Below, piece after piece: positions 1 through 5,442 of a stretch of DNA of 5,811 bases. Made by a program: the position numbers and the translations under genes. This DNA is from Avimonoglobus sp965151315. GTDB taxonomy: Bacteria; Bacillota; Clostridia; UBA1381. Each line of letters opens with the position of its first letter. Within the stretch, counting starts at the first letter, position 1. The notes below the pieces were generated by a model, which did not search any database, was not told where the DNA came from, and saw only the letters and a list, made by a program, of their open reading frames with translations. The stretch is taken from contig CBCTZG010000120.1 of assembly GCA_965151315.1 (NCBI GenBank), forward strand, positions 1-5,811, read 5' to 3'.

Positions 1-101
1 ACAAGTATGTCTGCATCTAAGCTTTCACAGTAGAAAAATTCTCTCCATTGGTCAGCCAAAACGCCGCCAAGGGCTCCTACGCCTGCTTTTAAAAGTCCCA
101 T
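1..101 (-). CDS. SPFH-domain (YdjI / 'virion core protein'-like) protein, N-terminal fragment
   Basis: The reading frame begins at ATG (99-101) and runs without a stop off the left edge, giving 33 codons plus two bases. The visible residues begin MGLLKAGVGALGGVLADQWR and continue with an F-F-Y-C-E-S-L stretch and D-A-D-I-L. As I recall it, this opening (glycine-rich start, A-D-Q-W-[RK]-E, aromatic-Y-C, then D-A/P-A-D) is characteristic of Firmicutes SPFH proteins often mislabelled 'virion core protein', the YdjI type. In that family an SPFH scaffold is followed by a C-terminal zinc ribbon, and the protein acts at the inner face of the membrane; neither part is visible here. A good AGAGGAGAA site (108-116) sits 7 nt before the ATG, and the gene starts 22 nt after the upstream stop, so it belongs to the same transcript. 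The family call rests on about 33 residues and on the YdjG/YdjH-like genes upstream. Confidence 0.8.
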   Translation of the reverse strand, partial: MGLLKAGVGALGGVLADQWREFFYCESLDADIL

Positions 102-123
102 AATCTATTCTCCTCTCAAATTT

Positions 124-660
124 TTATTCTTCATACTCTGTTATATCCCGAACAGTTTTCGTGCATATAAGCCTGTCGTTTTCGTCTGTTTGCAGAACAA
201 GCTCATTTCTGACTAGTGTGCCGCTGCGTATTTTAACATCGTCACCGCAATTTATTGTAAATGCGTCGCCATGCTTAACGGACACCGCTTTTTCCTCATC
301 GTTACCTCTTATAATATAATTTTTATCTGGGTATCTTGGAATAACAAGATACCATTTTTCGCCGCCGTAATCGTAATGATTGACGGCTTTGCGTTTCTCC
401 TCAGACAGCTCTGTAAACAGTTTTTCGATATATTCATCTGCCGCATTTTTTCCATCATCACCCTTTCCGAGATATGCAACCGCCCAATAGGGGCATCCAT
501 CATATTCATCAAAGGGCAGTGTATTTGCGTATTCGGTACGGTGTTCACTGTCTACATTCACCATACCTGGGCCGTCAAGTACGTCCAGTGTGCTGCATCC
601 AAACAAATTGGAAATAGCTGCAAGTATCGCAACCATTTTCATAATTTTCACCTTAGTCAT
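124..660 (-). CDS. small putative lipoprotein of unknown function
   Basis: I do not recognise the family. The 178-residue product opens with a basic stretch and a short hydrophobic segment (about residues 9-21) ending L-F-G-C at Cys22. This resembles a lipobox with an unusual Phe at -2, so lipid anchoring on the outer face of the membrane is plausible but not certain. The mature part is acidic and polar with no second membrane segment. It has a W-Y-L-V-I-P-R-Y-P stretch near 103-111 and Cys at 56, 138 and 166. The start is uncertain. ATG at 658-660 overlaps the upstream stop as ATGA but has AAAGG directly abutting it. An in-frame ATG at 640-642 has AGGTGA properly placed ahead of it and would give 172 residues, with the same Cys at position 16. 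Either start keeps the gene coupled to the LRR-SLH gene upstream. A secreted surface partner of that protein is possible but inferred only from adjacency. Confidence 0.75.
   Translation of the reverse strand: MTKVKIMKMVAILAAISNLFGCSTLDVLDGPGMVNVDSEHRTEYANTLPFDEYDGCPYWAVAYLGKGDDGKNAADEYIEKLFTELSEEKRKAVNHYDYGGEKWYLVIPRYPDKNYIIRGNDEEKAVSVKHGDAFTINCGDDVKIRSGTLVRNELVLQTDENDRLICTKTVRDITEYEE
649..656 (-). promoter_or_regulatory. alternative ribosome binding site for the small lipoprotein gene
   Basis: On the minus strand this reads CTAAGGTG, continuing into A. The AGGTGA part pairs with the end of the 16S anti-Shine-Dalgarno sequence and lies about 5-6 nt before the in-frame ATG at 640-642. It lies inside the longer ORF that begins at 660, so it argues for the shorter start or for dual initiation. 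Known: SD pairing at this spacing is typical of Firmicutes. Inferred: which start is used. Confidence 0.4.
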
Positions 661-1844
661 CCTTTCGGTAATTCGATACGCATATCATAGCAAAGAATTC
701 TTGAAATCAGCGCAGCTGCCTCACTTCGTTTCACCTGCGAGTCCGGATAGAATGTCATATACTCGTCGCTTCCCACCGCAATTCCTTTATTGTACAGGTC
801 TAAGATTTCATATGCAAACGGTGTTGTATCATAAACGTCGGGAATGTCGGTCAGCGGGACATCGTTTATATAATAAGGGTTCGTGTCACATCTGGAAAAC
901 AGGTAAGCCATTTGCCCGCGCGTTGCGTTTGCGTTCCAGTCAAACACAATATAATCCTCAATGATTGCGTTATCGTAGCAATAATTTACATAAACGTCAT
1001 ACCAGTTTTCGCCGGTCATTGCAAAGTCGTACTCCACACCATCATAACGATTATTATAGTGAATCATAGCCGCAATTTTTGCCGCCTCGCCGCAGGTAAG
1101 GCCGGCATTTGGATCAAATATCGTTTCGCTTTTTCCGTTTATAATGCCGAAACTGTATGCCGTCTGCACATAAGAGTAATACCATGCGTCCTCCGATACA
1201 TCCAAAAACGGCAGGGAAACATCCTCCAGATACTTGCTGCCTTTAAAGCCGCAGGCCTCACAGTAAATCATGTTTTCCCCATAGATGTCTTTTTCTTCCA
1301 TGCTTTCGGTAAGTGCCGTGTGCATAAGCTCAAATTCAAAATTACTTGACCCTTGCGCATCGGATATTTTGTTATACATTTCATCTAGGTCGGCTGTACA
1401 CGGGATATAAAATGTAATATATTCCGTACCCATAAATACGTCATAATCAAATACAGTTTCTTCCGAGCACAATGTAACCTCCGAAAGATTTGTGCAGTTT
1501 GCAAAGGCGCGCTCGCCAATATAGTTTACGGTTGACGGAATATATACATATTCTGCATTGCAGCCCTCAAAGGCATTTGTATTAATCATTTCAATACCGT
1601 CTGCAATCGATATAGATTCGATGTCAAGATCAAAACAAGCCATAACGCCGATTTCGCGGATTAAAGTTCCGTCTATTTCTGCCGGAAATATGGCAATTTC
1701 ATCGCCGTAATAGGCGGTAATAACGCCATCTTCTGTATATTCGTATATACCGTCTGCCGATTTTAATGTTTGCCACTCTGCACCGCAGACTAAGGTGCAG
1801 TTTATGGTCAGAAGTGTGGCAAGTAATAACAATATTTTTTTCAC
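657..1844 (-). CDS. exported BspA-like LRR protein with three SLH domains
   Basis: This 395-residue product starts with a classical signal peptide (K2-K3, hydrophobic 4-20, likely cut after the Ala at 22). Residues about 45-150 carry BspA/LRR_5-type leucine-rich repeats, seen as N-x-x-A-F-x-x-C then Y-I-P-S-T-V-x-x-I, G-E-R-A-F-A-N-C-T-N-L-x-x-V-x-L and a closing Y-I-P-C. A linker (150-212) holds an isolated C-E-A-C at 195-198. Three SLH modules follow: about 213-261 (F-L-D-V with a W-Y-Y pair), 279-318 and 331-384, the last ending K-R-S-E-A-A-A-L. SLH modules bind secondary cell-wall polymer, so the protein is probably displayed on the wall with the LRR available for ligand or partner binding. 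SLH1 has T-C-G-E where the usual motif is T-R-A-E. The start is GTG at 1842-1844, 8 nt after a GGGGG site and only 14 nt after the DUF4428 stop. Its own stop overlaps the next start as ATGA. Confidence 0.9.
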   Translation of the reverse strand: MKKILLLLATLLTINCTLVCGAEWQTLKSADGIYEYTEDGVITAYYGDEIAIFPAEIDGTLIREIGVMACFDLDIESISIADGIEMINTNAFEGCNAEYVYIPSTVNYIGERAFANCTNLSEVTLCSEETVFDYDVFMGTEYITFYIPCTADLDEMYNKISDAQGSSNFEFELMHTALTESMEEKDIYGENMIYCEACGFKGSKYLEDVSLPFLDVSEDAWYYSYVQTAYSFGIINGKSETIFDPNAGLTCGEAAKIAAMIHYNNRYDGVEYDFAMTGENWYDVYVNYCYDNAIIEDYIVFDWNANATRGQMAYLFSRCDTNPYYINDVPLTDIPDVYDTTPFAYEILDLYNKGIAVGSDEYMTFYPDSQVKRSEAAALISRILCYDMRIELPKG

Positions 1845-1850
1845 ACAAAC

Positions 1851-1858
1851 CGCCCCCT
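1851..1858 (-). promoter_or_regulatory. purine-rich ribosome binding site abutting the upstream stop, GTG start
   Basis: On the minus strand the string TAAAGGGGGCGG joins the TAA stop of the DUF4428 gene directly to the ribosome binding site of the LRR-SLH gene, followed 8 nt after the G run by GTG at 1844. No ATG is available in frame near this point, and the signal peptide begins right at the GTG, so the GTG start is well supported. The arrangement favours translational coupling. Confidence 0.6.
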
Positions 1859-2737
1859 TTACTTTATTTTTGCTTCTGCTTCATCTGCACGTCTCGTATA
1901 AACCGCCAGGCCTCCTGTTGCAGCATCGTCTATGGCGTTCATATGCTCTTTAAGCTTTGCTTTTTCTTCCTCAGTGATAGACTCGGCTCCGTTTTTTGCC
2001 CCTTTAATCGCCATGGTGAAAGCCGCCGCCATTCCAATTGTCGCTGCGTCTTCTCTTTTTTCTGCTTTGGTTCTGCCGAAATCGAACAAGCCACTTTCGT
2101 TGTCATGAACACCGAAGATATAGTCAAACTTACCTTTTGCATAACGTGCATATTTTACATCGGAACGCTCATCTTTACTGAAACAGATTTTAAGCTCTCG
2201 CTTGATATACGGATGAGGACGAAGCCCCCTTTTATCATCCATATTTATTCTGCTCATATTTCCGCCTAAAAGCTTGATTTTCAAGCCACATTCTTTAAAT
2301 TCGGGGCTTTGACCCGGCTCACTTGGAGAGGTTTCCTCCACATATTCCTCATAGCTTGCTACTTGGTCATATCGGAAAAGCTCACGCATTTTGCCTCTGC
2401 CGGTGTAGCTTTTATTTACAATTCTGAACATTCCCAAAGCATCGCAAAATTCAATACCCTCTTCTTTTGTTGTAGAAGGAATGATTTGTTTTTTTCCTTC
2501 CTTGGAGTAAACCTCTTCAAAAAGCCTGTTCTGGCGTTTCATGTATTCAATATGCCCTTTTACTTCATCTAAGGTGAACTCGCTTAAACGAACATATCTT
2601 GAGCATTTATTGCCGCAGTCATCACAAACATAATCACCGTTTCTTATTTTTGTGCGTCTCATCATGCCGCACTCATTTCCGCACAACGCACAGTTCTTTT
2701 TACCGAATTTATCTTTAAAAAAATCTCCCAATCCCAT
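1859..2737 (-). CDS. DUF4428-type zinc-ribbon protein
   Basis: This 292-residue protein has no signal peptide and no clear membrane helix, so it is predicted to be cytoplasmic. Residues 16-45 form a four-cysteine zinc ribbon: C16-x2-C19 and C38-x2-C41, with G-D-Y-V-C between, plus extra Cys at 23 and 45. This matches the N-terminal DUF4428 ribbon as I recall it, including the preceding M-G-L-x-D-F-F-x-x-K-F-G opening. The remainder (about 50-292) is a mixed region with repeated K/E-rich helices at 54-80 and 252-292. A small Ala/Gly-rich hydrophobic patch at 231-247 is too short and broken for a confident transmembrane call. The molecular function of the family is unknown to me; protein-protein or nucleic-acid contact through the ribbon is only a guess. 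The start is ATG at 2735-2737, 8 nt behind a strong AAGGAGG. The gene lies 38 nt after the lipoprotein stop and 14 nt before the LRR-SLH start. Confidence 0.85.
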   Translation of the reverse strand: MGLGDFFKDKFGKKNCALCGNECGMMRRTKIRNGDYVCDDCGNKCSRYVRLSEFTLDEVKGHIEYMKRQNRLFEEVYSKEGKKQIIPSTTKEEGIEFCDALGMFRIVNKSYTGRGKMRELFRYDQVASYEEYVEETSPSEPGQSPEFKECGLKIKLLGGNMSRINMDDKRGLRPHPYIKRELKICFSKDERSDVKYARYAKGKFDYIFGVHDNESGLFDFGRTKAEKREDAATIGMAAAFTMAIKGAKNGAESITEEEKAKLKEHMNAIDDAATGGLAVYTRRADEAEAKIK

Positions 2738-2775
2738 TGTTCGTACCTCCTTTTAAATAATTTCAGATTACAATA

Positions 2776-3471
2776 TCACTTTGTGCAGCTGAAAACAAAG
2801 TAGTCTTCATCTGTGGAATAATTGACATTAATCCCATTGTCGTTAATATCCCAGCTTATATCAAGTACATCGCTGTCAAGACTTCCCCAATCACCCAAAA
2901 GCGACCATTTATGACTACCCAAATCATTTCCCTTAAAGGTAACCTTTACTGTATAGTCTGCAGCAAATTCCATTTTCAGTTCGTTGCCCGACAATCCTTC
3001 AACCGGATCACCAAGAACATCAGTTACCGTATTCGACTGCCATATTCCCAGCATTTTTTTATCTGTCTCAGGTAAATGATTTTCGGGTTTTGCAGCCTCA
3101 CTGCCTTCTTTTGCGAATGTAAGTTTCAGTCCCATATCCAGCACGTTGTCAAAGGTTATGGTATCTTGTCCGATTGCACCCACAATGTCTGTGCCATCTA
3201 TATTCACCGTAATATTTTCATCATCATTTGTCCACTTAATAGTGCCACTATCACCATAAATGGTCATTGTTCCCTTACCGCCGTTTTTAAGTTCCAAACC
3301 AAAACCATTGATATCCTCACCGGTTAAGGTCATTCCCATTGCTTCGCCCGCAACAGATATATATTTCCCCTCGTACTCAGCATCAGCTTTGCCGCTTCCA
3401 CCGCAGGCTGAAAGCATAAACACTGCGCACAAAAGCACTATTGCGTATGTAAAATTAAAATATTTTTTCAT
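2776..3471 (-). CDS. two-domain lipoprotein of unknown function
   Basis: This product is 231 residues from the ATG at 3469-3471. The N-terminus is a textbook lipoprotein signal: K2-K3, hydrophobic 9-20, lipobox L-S-A-C with Cys23, then G-G-S-G-K, so it should be anchored to the outer face of the membrane. The mature chain looks like two beta-rich domains. Domain A (about 34-121) contains G-K-Y near its start, L-E-L-K-N-G-G-K-G-T-M-T and a closing L-K-L-T-F. Domain B (about 139-231) starts L-G-I-W-Q and ends Y-F-V-F-S-C. Short strands around G-x-Y/G-x-W openings suggest small lipocalin-like or barrel folds, as in many clostridial lipoproteins; that is inference from pattern only. An in-frame GTG at 3478-3480 would add three residues, but it lies inside the ribosome binding site, so I reject it. 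The gene sits 32 nt after the TPM gene and 38 nt before the DUF4428 gene. Confidence 0.85.
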   Translation of the reverse strand: MKKYFNFTYAIVLLCAVFMLSACGGSGKADAEYEGKYISVAGEAMGMTLTGEDINGFGLELKNGGKGTMTIYGDSGTIKWTNDDENITVNIDGTDIVGAIGQDTITFDNVLDMGLKLTFAKEGSEAAKPENHLPETDKKMLGIWQSNTVTDVLGDPVEGLSGNELKMEFAADYTVKVTFKGNDLGSHKWSLLGDWGSLDSDVLDISWDINDNGINVNYSTDEDYFVFSCTK

Positions 3472-3477
3472 AACAAA

Positions 3478-3485
3478 CACCTCCT
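3478..3485 (-). promoter_or_regulatory. strong ribosome binding site that fixes the lipoprotein start
   Basis: On the minus strand this is AGGAGGTG, a near-perfect anti-16S match, with AGGAGG ending 8 nt before the ATG at 3469-3471. The GTG within this same string is in frame but cannot serve as start because it is part of the ribosome binding site. The protein should therefore begin M-K-K-Y rather than with an added M-F-V. Confidence 0.85.
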
Positions 3486-3503
3486 GATTTTTAACAAATG
3501 TTC

Positions 3504-4280
3504 TTAAAAGCTTCCACCGCTTCCGCCGTGAATTCTGCCTGAGGAGGAAGTATGACTGCCGGAATTTGACTTTACTTTTTCCGTTTTTGCTACTGTGCTG
3601 TAAAGAAAGATATCTCTTGAAAAATCAAGGGTCATACTGCCCGGCTTCATATAATTTGCGGCGTTATCCTCTTTTACCGCCGTTTTCATTTTGGCAAGCT
3701 TTTTCTTCATCATAAAATATGCCAGAAGAAGGGGAAGAAGAATAGCTCCGGCAATCACGCCCAGAATATATTGGGTGCTGTGCTGTCTTTTGTTAAAAGG
3801 CTTGCCTTGTGCCGCCATCTCCAAAAGCTCCTGTGCACAATCGGCATAGGTTTTAACTGCGGTGTAGTAATCTCCTTCCTTTAAAGATGGTACAATCTTT
3901 TTTTCAAGATAGGCAAGACCATTTTCATTAAATATTGTCATGCCGCTTCCGTAGGTGGAAAAATGATATTTTCTTTCGGCGTCGGCTATGTAAAAGAGTA
4001 TTCCGTCATAATTTTCACCATAGCCGTAGCCGTTATAATCATAAATGTCGTCTGCCGACGTCTGCGCGTCATAGGCAGATAATCTATCCTCTGAAACAAA
4101 TACGATGTCAAAATTATATTGCTTACGAATTTTATCAAGCCTTGCCGACAGCTCTTTATTTTGTTCCTCTGTCAGGTATCCGACCGAATCCGTAATCGTT
4201 GGATTGATAAAATCCGCATATACGGTAATTGCCGATACAAAGCAGAGAAGGGCAATCATGATTGTAACAAATCTTTTCAT
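3504..4280 (-). CDS. TPM-domain membrane protein, YdjH/YgcG-like
   Basis: This 258-residue protein has a signal peptide at 1-22 (cleavage after V-Y-A, before D23). A TPM domain (about 26-155) is recognisable from D-S-V-G-Y-L-T-E-E-Q-N, N-F-D-I-V-F-V, Y-D-G-I-L-F-Y-I, the following Y-H-F-S-T-Y-G-S-G, and G-D-Y-Y-T-A-V. One transmembrane helix spans about 171-191, followed by K192-K194. The tail of about 65 residues ends G-R-I-H-G-G-S-G-G-S-F, the Gly/Ser terminus common in this family. Known: TPM proteins include YgcG and the photosystem II repair factor TLP18.3, and phosphatase activity has been claimed for some. The B. subtilis relative YdjH is, as I recall, a membrane partner of YdjG and YdjI in PspA recruitment. 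Inferred topology: TPM outside, tail in the cytoplasm. The start ATG lies 11 nt after the stop of the zinc-ribbon gene, so the two are probably translated together. Confidence 0.9.
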   Translation of the reverse strand: MKRFVTIMIALLCFVSAITVYADFINPTITDSVGYLTEEQNKELSARLDKIRKQYNFDIVFVSEDRLSAYDAQTSADDIYDYNGYGYGENYDGILFYIADAERKYHFSTYGSGMTIFNENGLAYLEKKIVPSLKEGDYYTAVKTYADCAQELLEMAAQGKPFNKRQHSTQYILGVIAGAILLPLLLAYFMMKKKLAKMKTAVKEDNAANYMKPGSMTLDFSRDIFLYSTVAKTEKVKSNSGSHTSSSGRIHGGSGGSF

Positions 4281-4284
4281 TTAG

Positions 4285-4292
4285 CTCCCCCC
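4285..4292 (-). promoter_or_regulatory. G-rich ribosome binding site overlapping the upstream stop codon
   Basis: On the minus strand this reads GGGGGGAG; its first G is the last base of the TAG stop of the zinc-ribbon gene. The site lies 4 nt before the ATG of the TPM gene. Stop, ribosome binding site and start within about 15 nt suggest that a terminating ribosome restarts on the TPM gene, keeping the two membrane partners near equal amounts. Confidence 0.55.
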
Positions 4293-5371
4293 TAATGCAG
4301 CAAGAAATATGCTATAACTGCAGCGGCTATATAAGCAACGCCGGCAATTTTCGCAAAGTATCTCCATTTTTTTCTGTTATCAATAGGATATTCACCCACA
4401 ACCTTACCGGTCTGACCGTTGACAGCAAACTTATATGTATTGTTCATATATTTAATATTGAGCATCCATACCGGGAGAAGGGAATACCTAATTTTACCGC
4501 CTGAAAAACTAATTTTTGTGCTTTCGGGAATAACCGCCGCATAGCCGTCTGTAGTTTCACGAAACACTGAAACAGTGGAGTTTGTCACACGTTCGTTTGC
4601 TCGCTCTATGCTTTCCTCTGCCGAAACATCGTATTTATCCGCCATATATCCCGAAAGGTATGCGCCGTTAAACTCAACAGCATCTTCATACCTAAAAGGC
4701 TCTACTGCCTCCATATATGCATCATCTGCTTTTTTTGAACCGTCAACCGGGATATTGGTAAATCCCACGCTTCCACTTCTAAAAAGCCTGTAATAGTCAG
4801 TTTTTGTATAGTTATAGTTTGAATCGCTCCAGCTTGTAACTCGCTGCGCGCCATAAGTGATTGCTGCATTGCAATCGCAGTCAAACATCCAAAACGGCAC
4901 ATAAACGCCGGTCATTTCTTCTATCTTCTTCTTAATCTTAAATTCATCCGGCAGAAACGGTGCATTTTTGAAATCGTCTTCAAACGCTGCCATTGCCGCC
5001 TTTTTGTCTGTCTTAAACGGAATAATGTAATCGGGACGAAGTGTACCCTCAAACTGCCTCTTAATCACTGCGGCGTCGCCGCAATATGGGCAAACGGTAG
5101 AACCCATTGTGTCGTCACCCGTAATTTCTGCACCACAGGAAGGGCAGGTATAGCTTGCAAGCGCAGCCCCTTCGCCGCCCTCATAACTTCTCGGTTCGTA
5201 ATGCTCCCAGTCATATTTTGATTCTCCCTGCATTTGCGATCCAACATCCTCAATTTGCCGCATAGCGTCAAGTTCAAAATTGTTTCCGCAGGAATCGCAG
5301 TGCAGCGATTCGTTTTGGAAAACCAATGAAGCGCCGCAACAAGGACATTTATAATTTTGTACTGTGTCCAT
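4292..5371 (-). CDS. tail-anchored double zinc-ribbon protein, YdjG-like (often called 'TFIIB-type zinc ribbon')
   Basis: This 359-residue protein has two zinc ribbons at its N-terminus: C9-x2-C12 with C25-x2-C28, and C76-x2-C79 with C94-x2-C97. An acidic, aromatic linker (about 40-72) separates them. The central domain carries Y-I-I-P-F (115-119), G-V-Y-V-P-F-W-M-F-D (155-164) and L-L-P-V-W-M-L (298-304), then N-G-Q-T-G-K-V-V-G (318-326). A single hydrophobic helix (about 339-357) sits at the very C-terminus after a basic R-K-K-W-R stretch, so the body should lie in the cytoplasm with the tail in the membrane. This architecture matches a widespread Firmicutes family frequently misnamed as a PriA helicase or TFIIB-like protein; B. 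subtilis YdjG is of similar size. No nucleotide-binding or helicase motif is present. The start ATG has AAAGGAG (5381-5387) 9 nt upstream and follows a GC-rich hairpin. The TPM gene begins 11 nt downstream. Confidence 0.9.
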   Translation of the reverse strand: MDTVQNYKCPCCGASLVFQNESLHCDSCGNNFELDAMRQIEDVGSQMQGESKYDWEHYEPRSYEGGEGAALASYTCPSCGAEITGDDTMGSTVCPYCGDAAVIKRQFEGTLRPDYIIPFKTDKKAAMAAFEDDFKNAPFLPDEFKIKKKIEEMTGVYVPFWMFDCDCNAAITYGAQRVTSWSDSNYNYTKTDYYRLFRSGSVGFTNIPVDGSKKADDAYMEAVEPFRYEDAVEFNGAYLSGYMADKYDVSAEESIERANERVTNSTVSVFRETTDGYAAVIPESTKISFSGGKIRYSLLPVWMLNIKYMNNTYKFAVNGQTGKVVGEYPIDNRKKWRYFAKIAGVAYIAAAVIAYFLLH

Positions 5372-5395
5372 CGTTTCACTCTCCTTTACCCGGCT

Positions 5396-5427
5396 GTTCC
5401 CGCCACCCGAAAATGAGCGGCAGGAAC
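5396..5427 (-). other. 13-bp stem-loop in the leader of the zinc-ribbon gene
   Basis: The arms 5415-5427 and 5396-5408 pair over 13 positions (10 Watson-Crick, three G-U in the minus-strand RNA) around a 6-nt A/U-rich loop at 5409-5414. An extra ACCC/GGGT pair of arms (5432-5435 with 5388-5391) can extend it across a 4-by-4 internal loop. On the minus strand the hairpin is followed by AGCCGGGTAAAGGAG, with no U run, so it does not look like an intrinsic terminator. It ends just ahead of the ribosome binding site, and the outer helix abuts it. Possible roles are an RNA processing or stability element between gene 1 and the rest, or a structure tuning initiation of the zinc-ribbon gene. The pairing is visible; the role is inferred. 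Confidence 0.6.
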
Positions 5428-5442
5428 ATTTGGGTGTTTTAC

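Noticed and set aside
271..690. Plus-strand open frame of 139 codons opposite the small lipoprotein gene
   Set aside because: It lies wholly against a coding gene that has operon context and a lipoprotein-like N-terminus. It has no ribosome binding site worth noting, and its product is a Phe/Ile/Cys-rich shadow translation.
1766..2269. Plus-strand open frame of 167 codons across the DUF4428 gene
   Set aside because: The translation is a low-complexity, Cys/Phe-rich shadow of the minus-strand gene, and the frame crosses the gap between two well-supported genes.
2822..2849. Plus-strand TTGACA followed 16 nt later by TAATAT, a possible antisense promoter in the lipoprotein gene
   Set aside because: The -35 box is perfect but the -10 box matches only four of six positions, it lies inside codons, and no plus-strand gene follows. 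A chance match is likely without transcript start data.
3486..3503. Short AT-rich inverted repeat (AACA/TGTT) between the TPM and lipoprotein genes as an operator
   Set aside because: The arms are about 4 bp and sit in AT-rich sequence, so they are expected by chance.
4292..5371. PriA helicase or transcription factor TFIIB identity for the zinc-ribbon protein
   Set aside because: These names are common database labels for the family, but there is no Walker motif, helicase motif or cyclin-like repeat, and the C-terminal membrane anchor argues against both.
5065..5379. Second minus-strand frame overlapping the start of the zinc-ribbon gene
   Set aside because: It is a frame-shifted shadow of the zinc-ribbon coding region. 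The CxxC pattern and ribosome binding site support the other frame.
5388..5435. Hairpin as an intrinsic terminator
   Set aside because: On the minus strand the stem is followed by AGCCGGGTAAAGG with no U run. On the plus strand the nearest T run is interrupted and displaced, and no plus-strand gene ends there.
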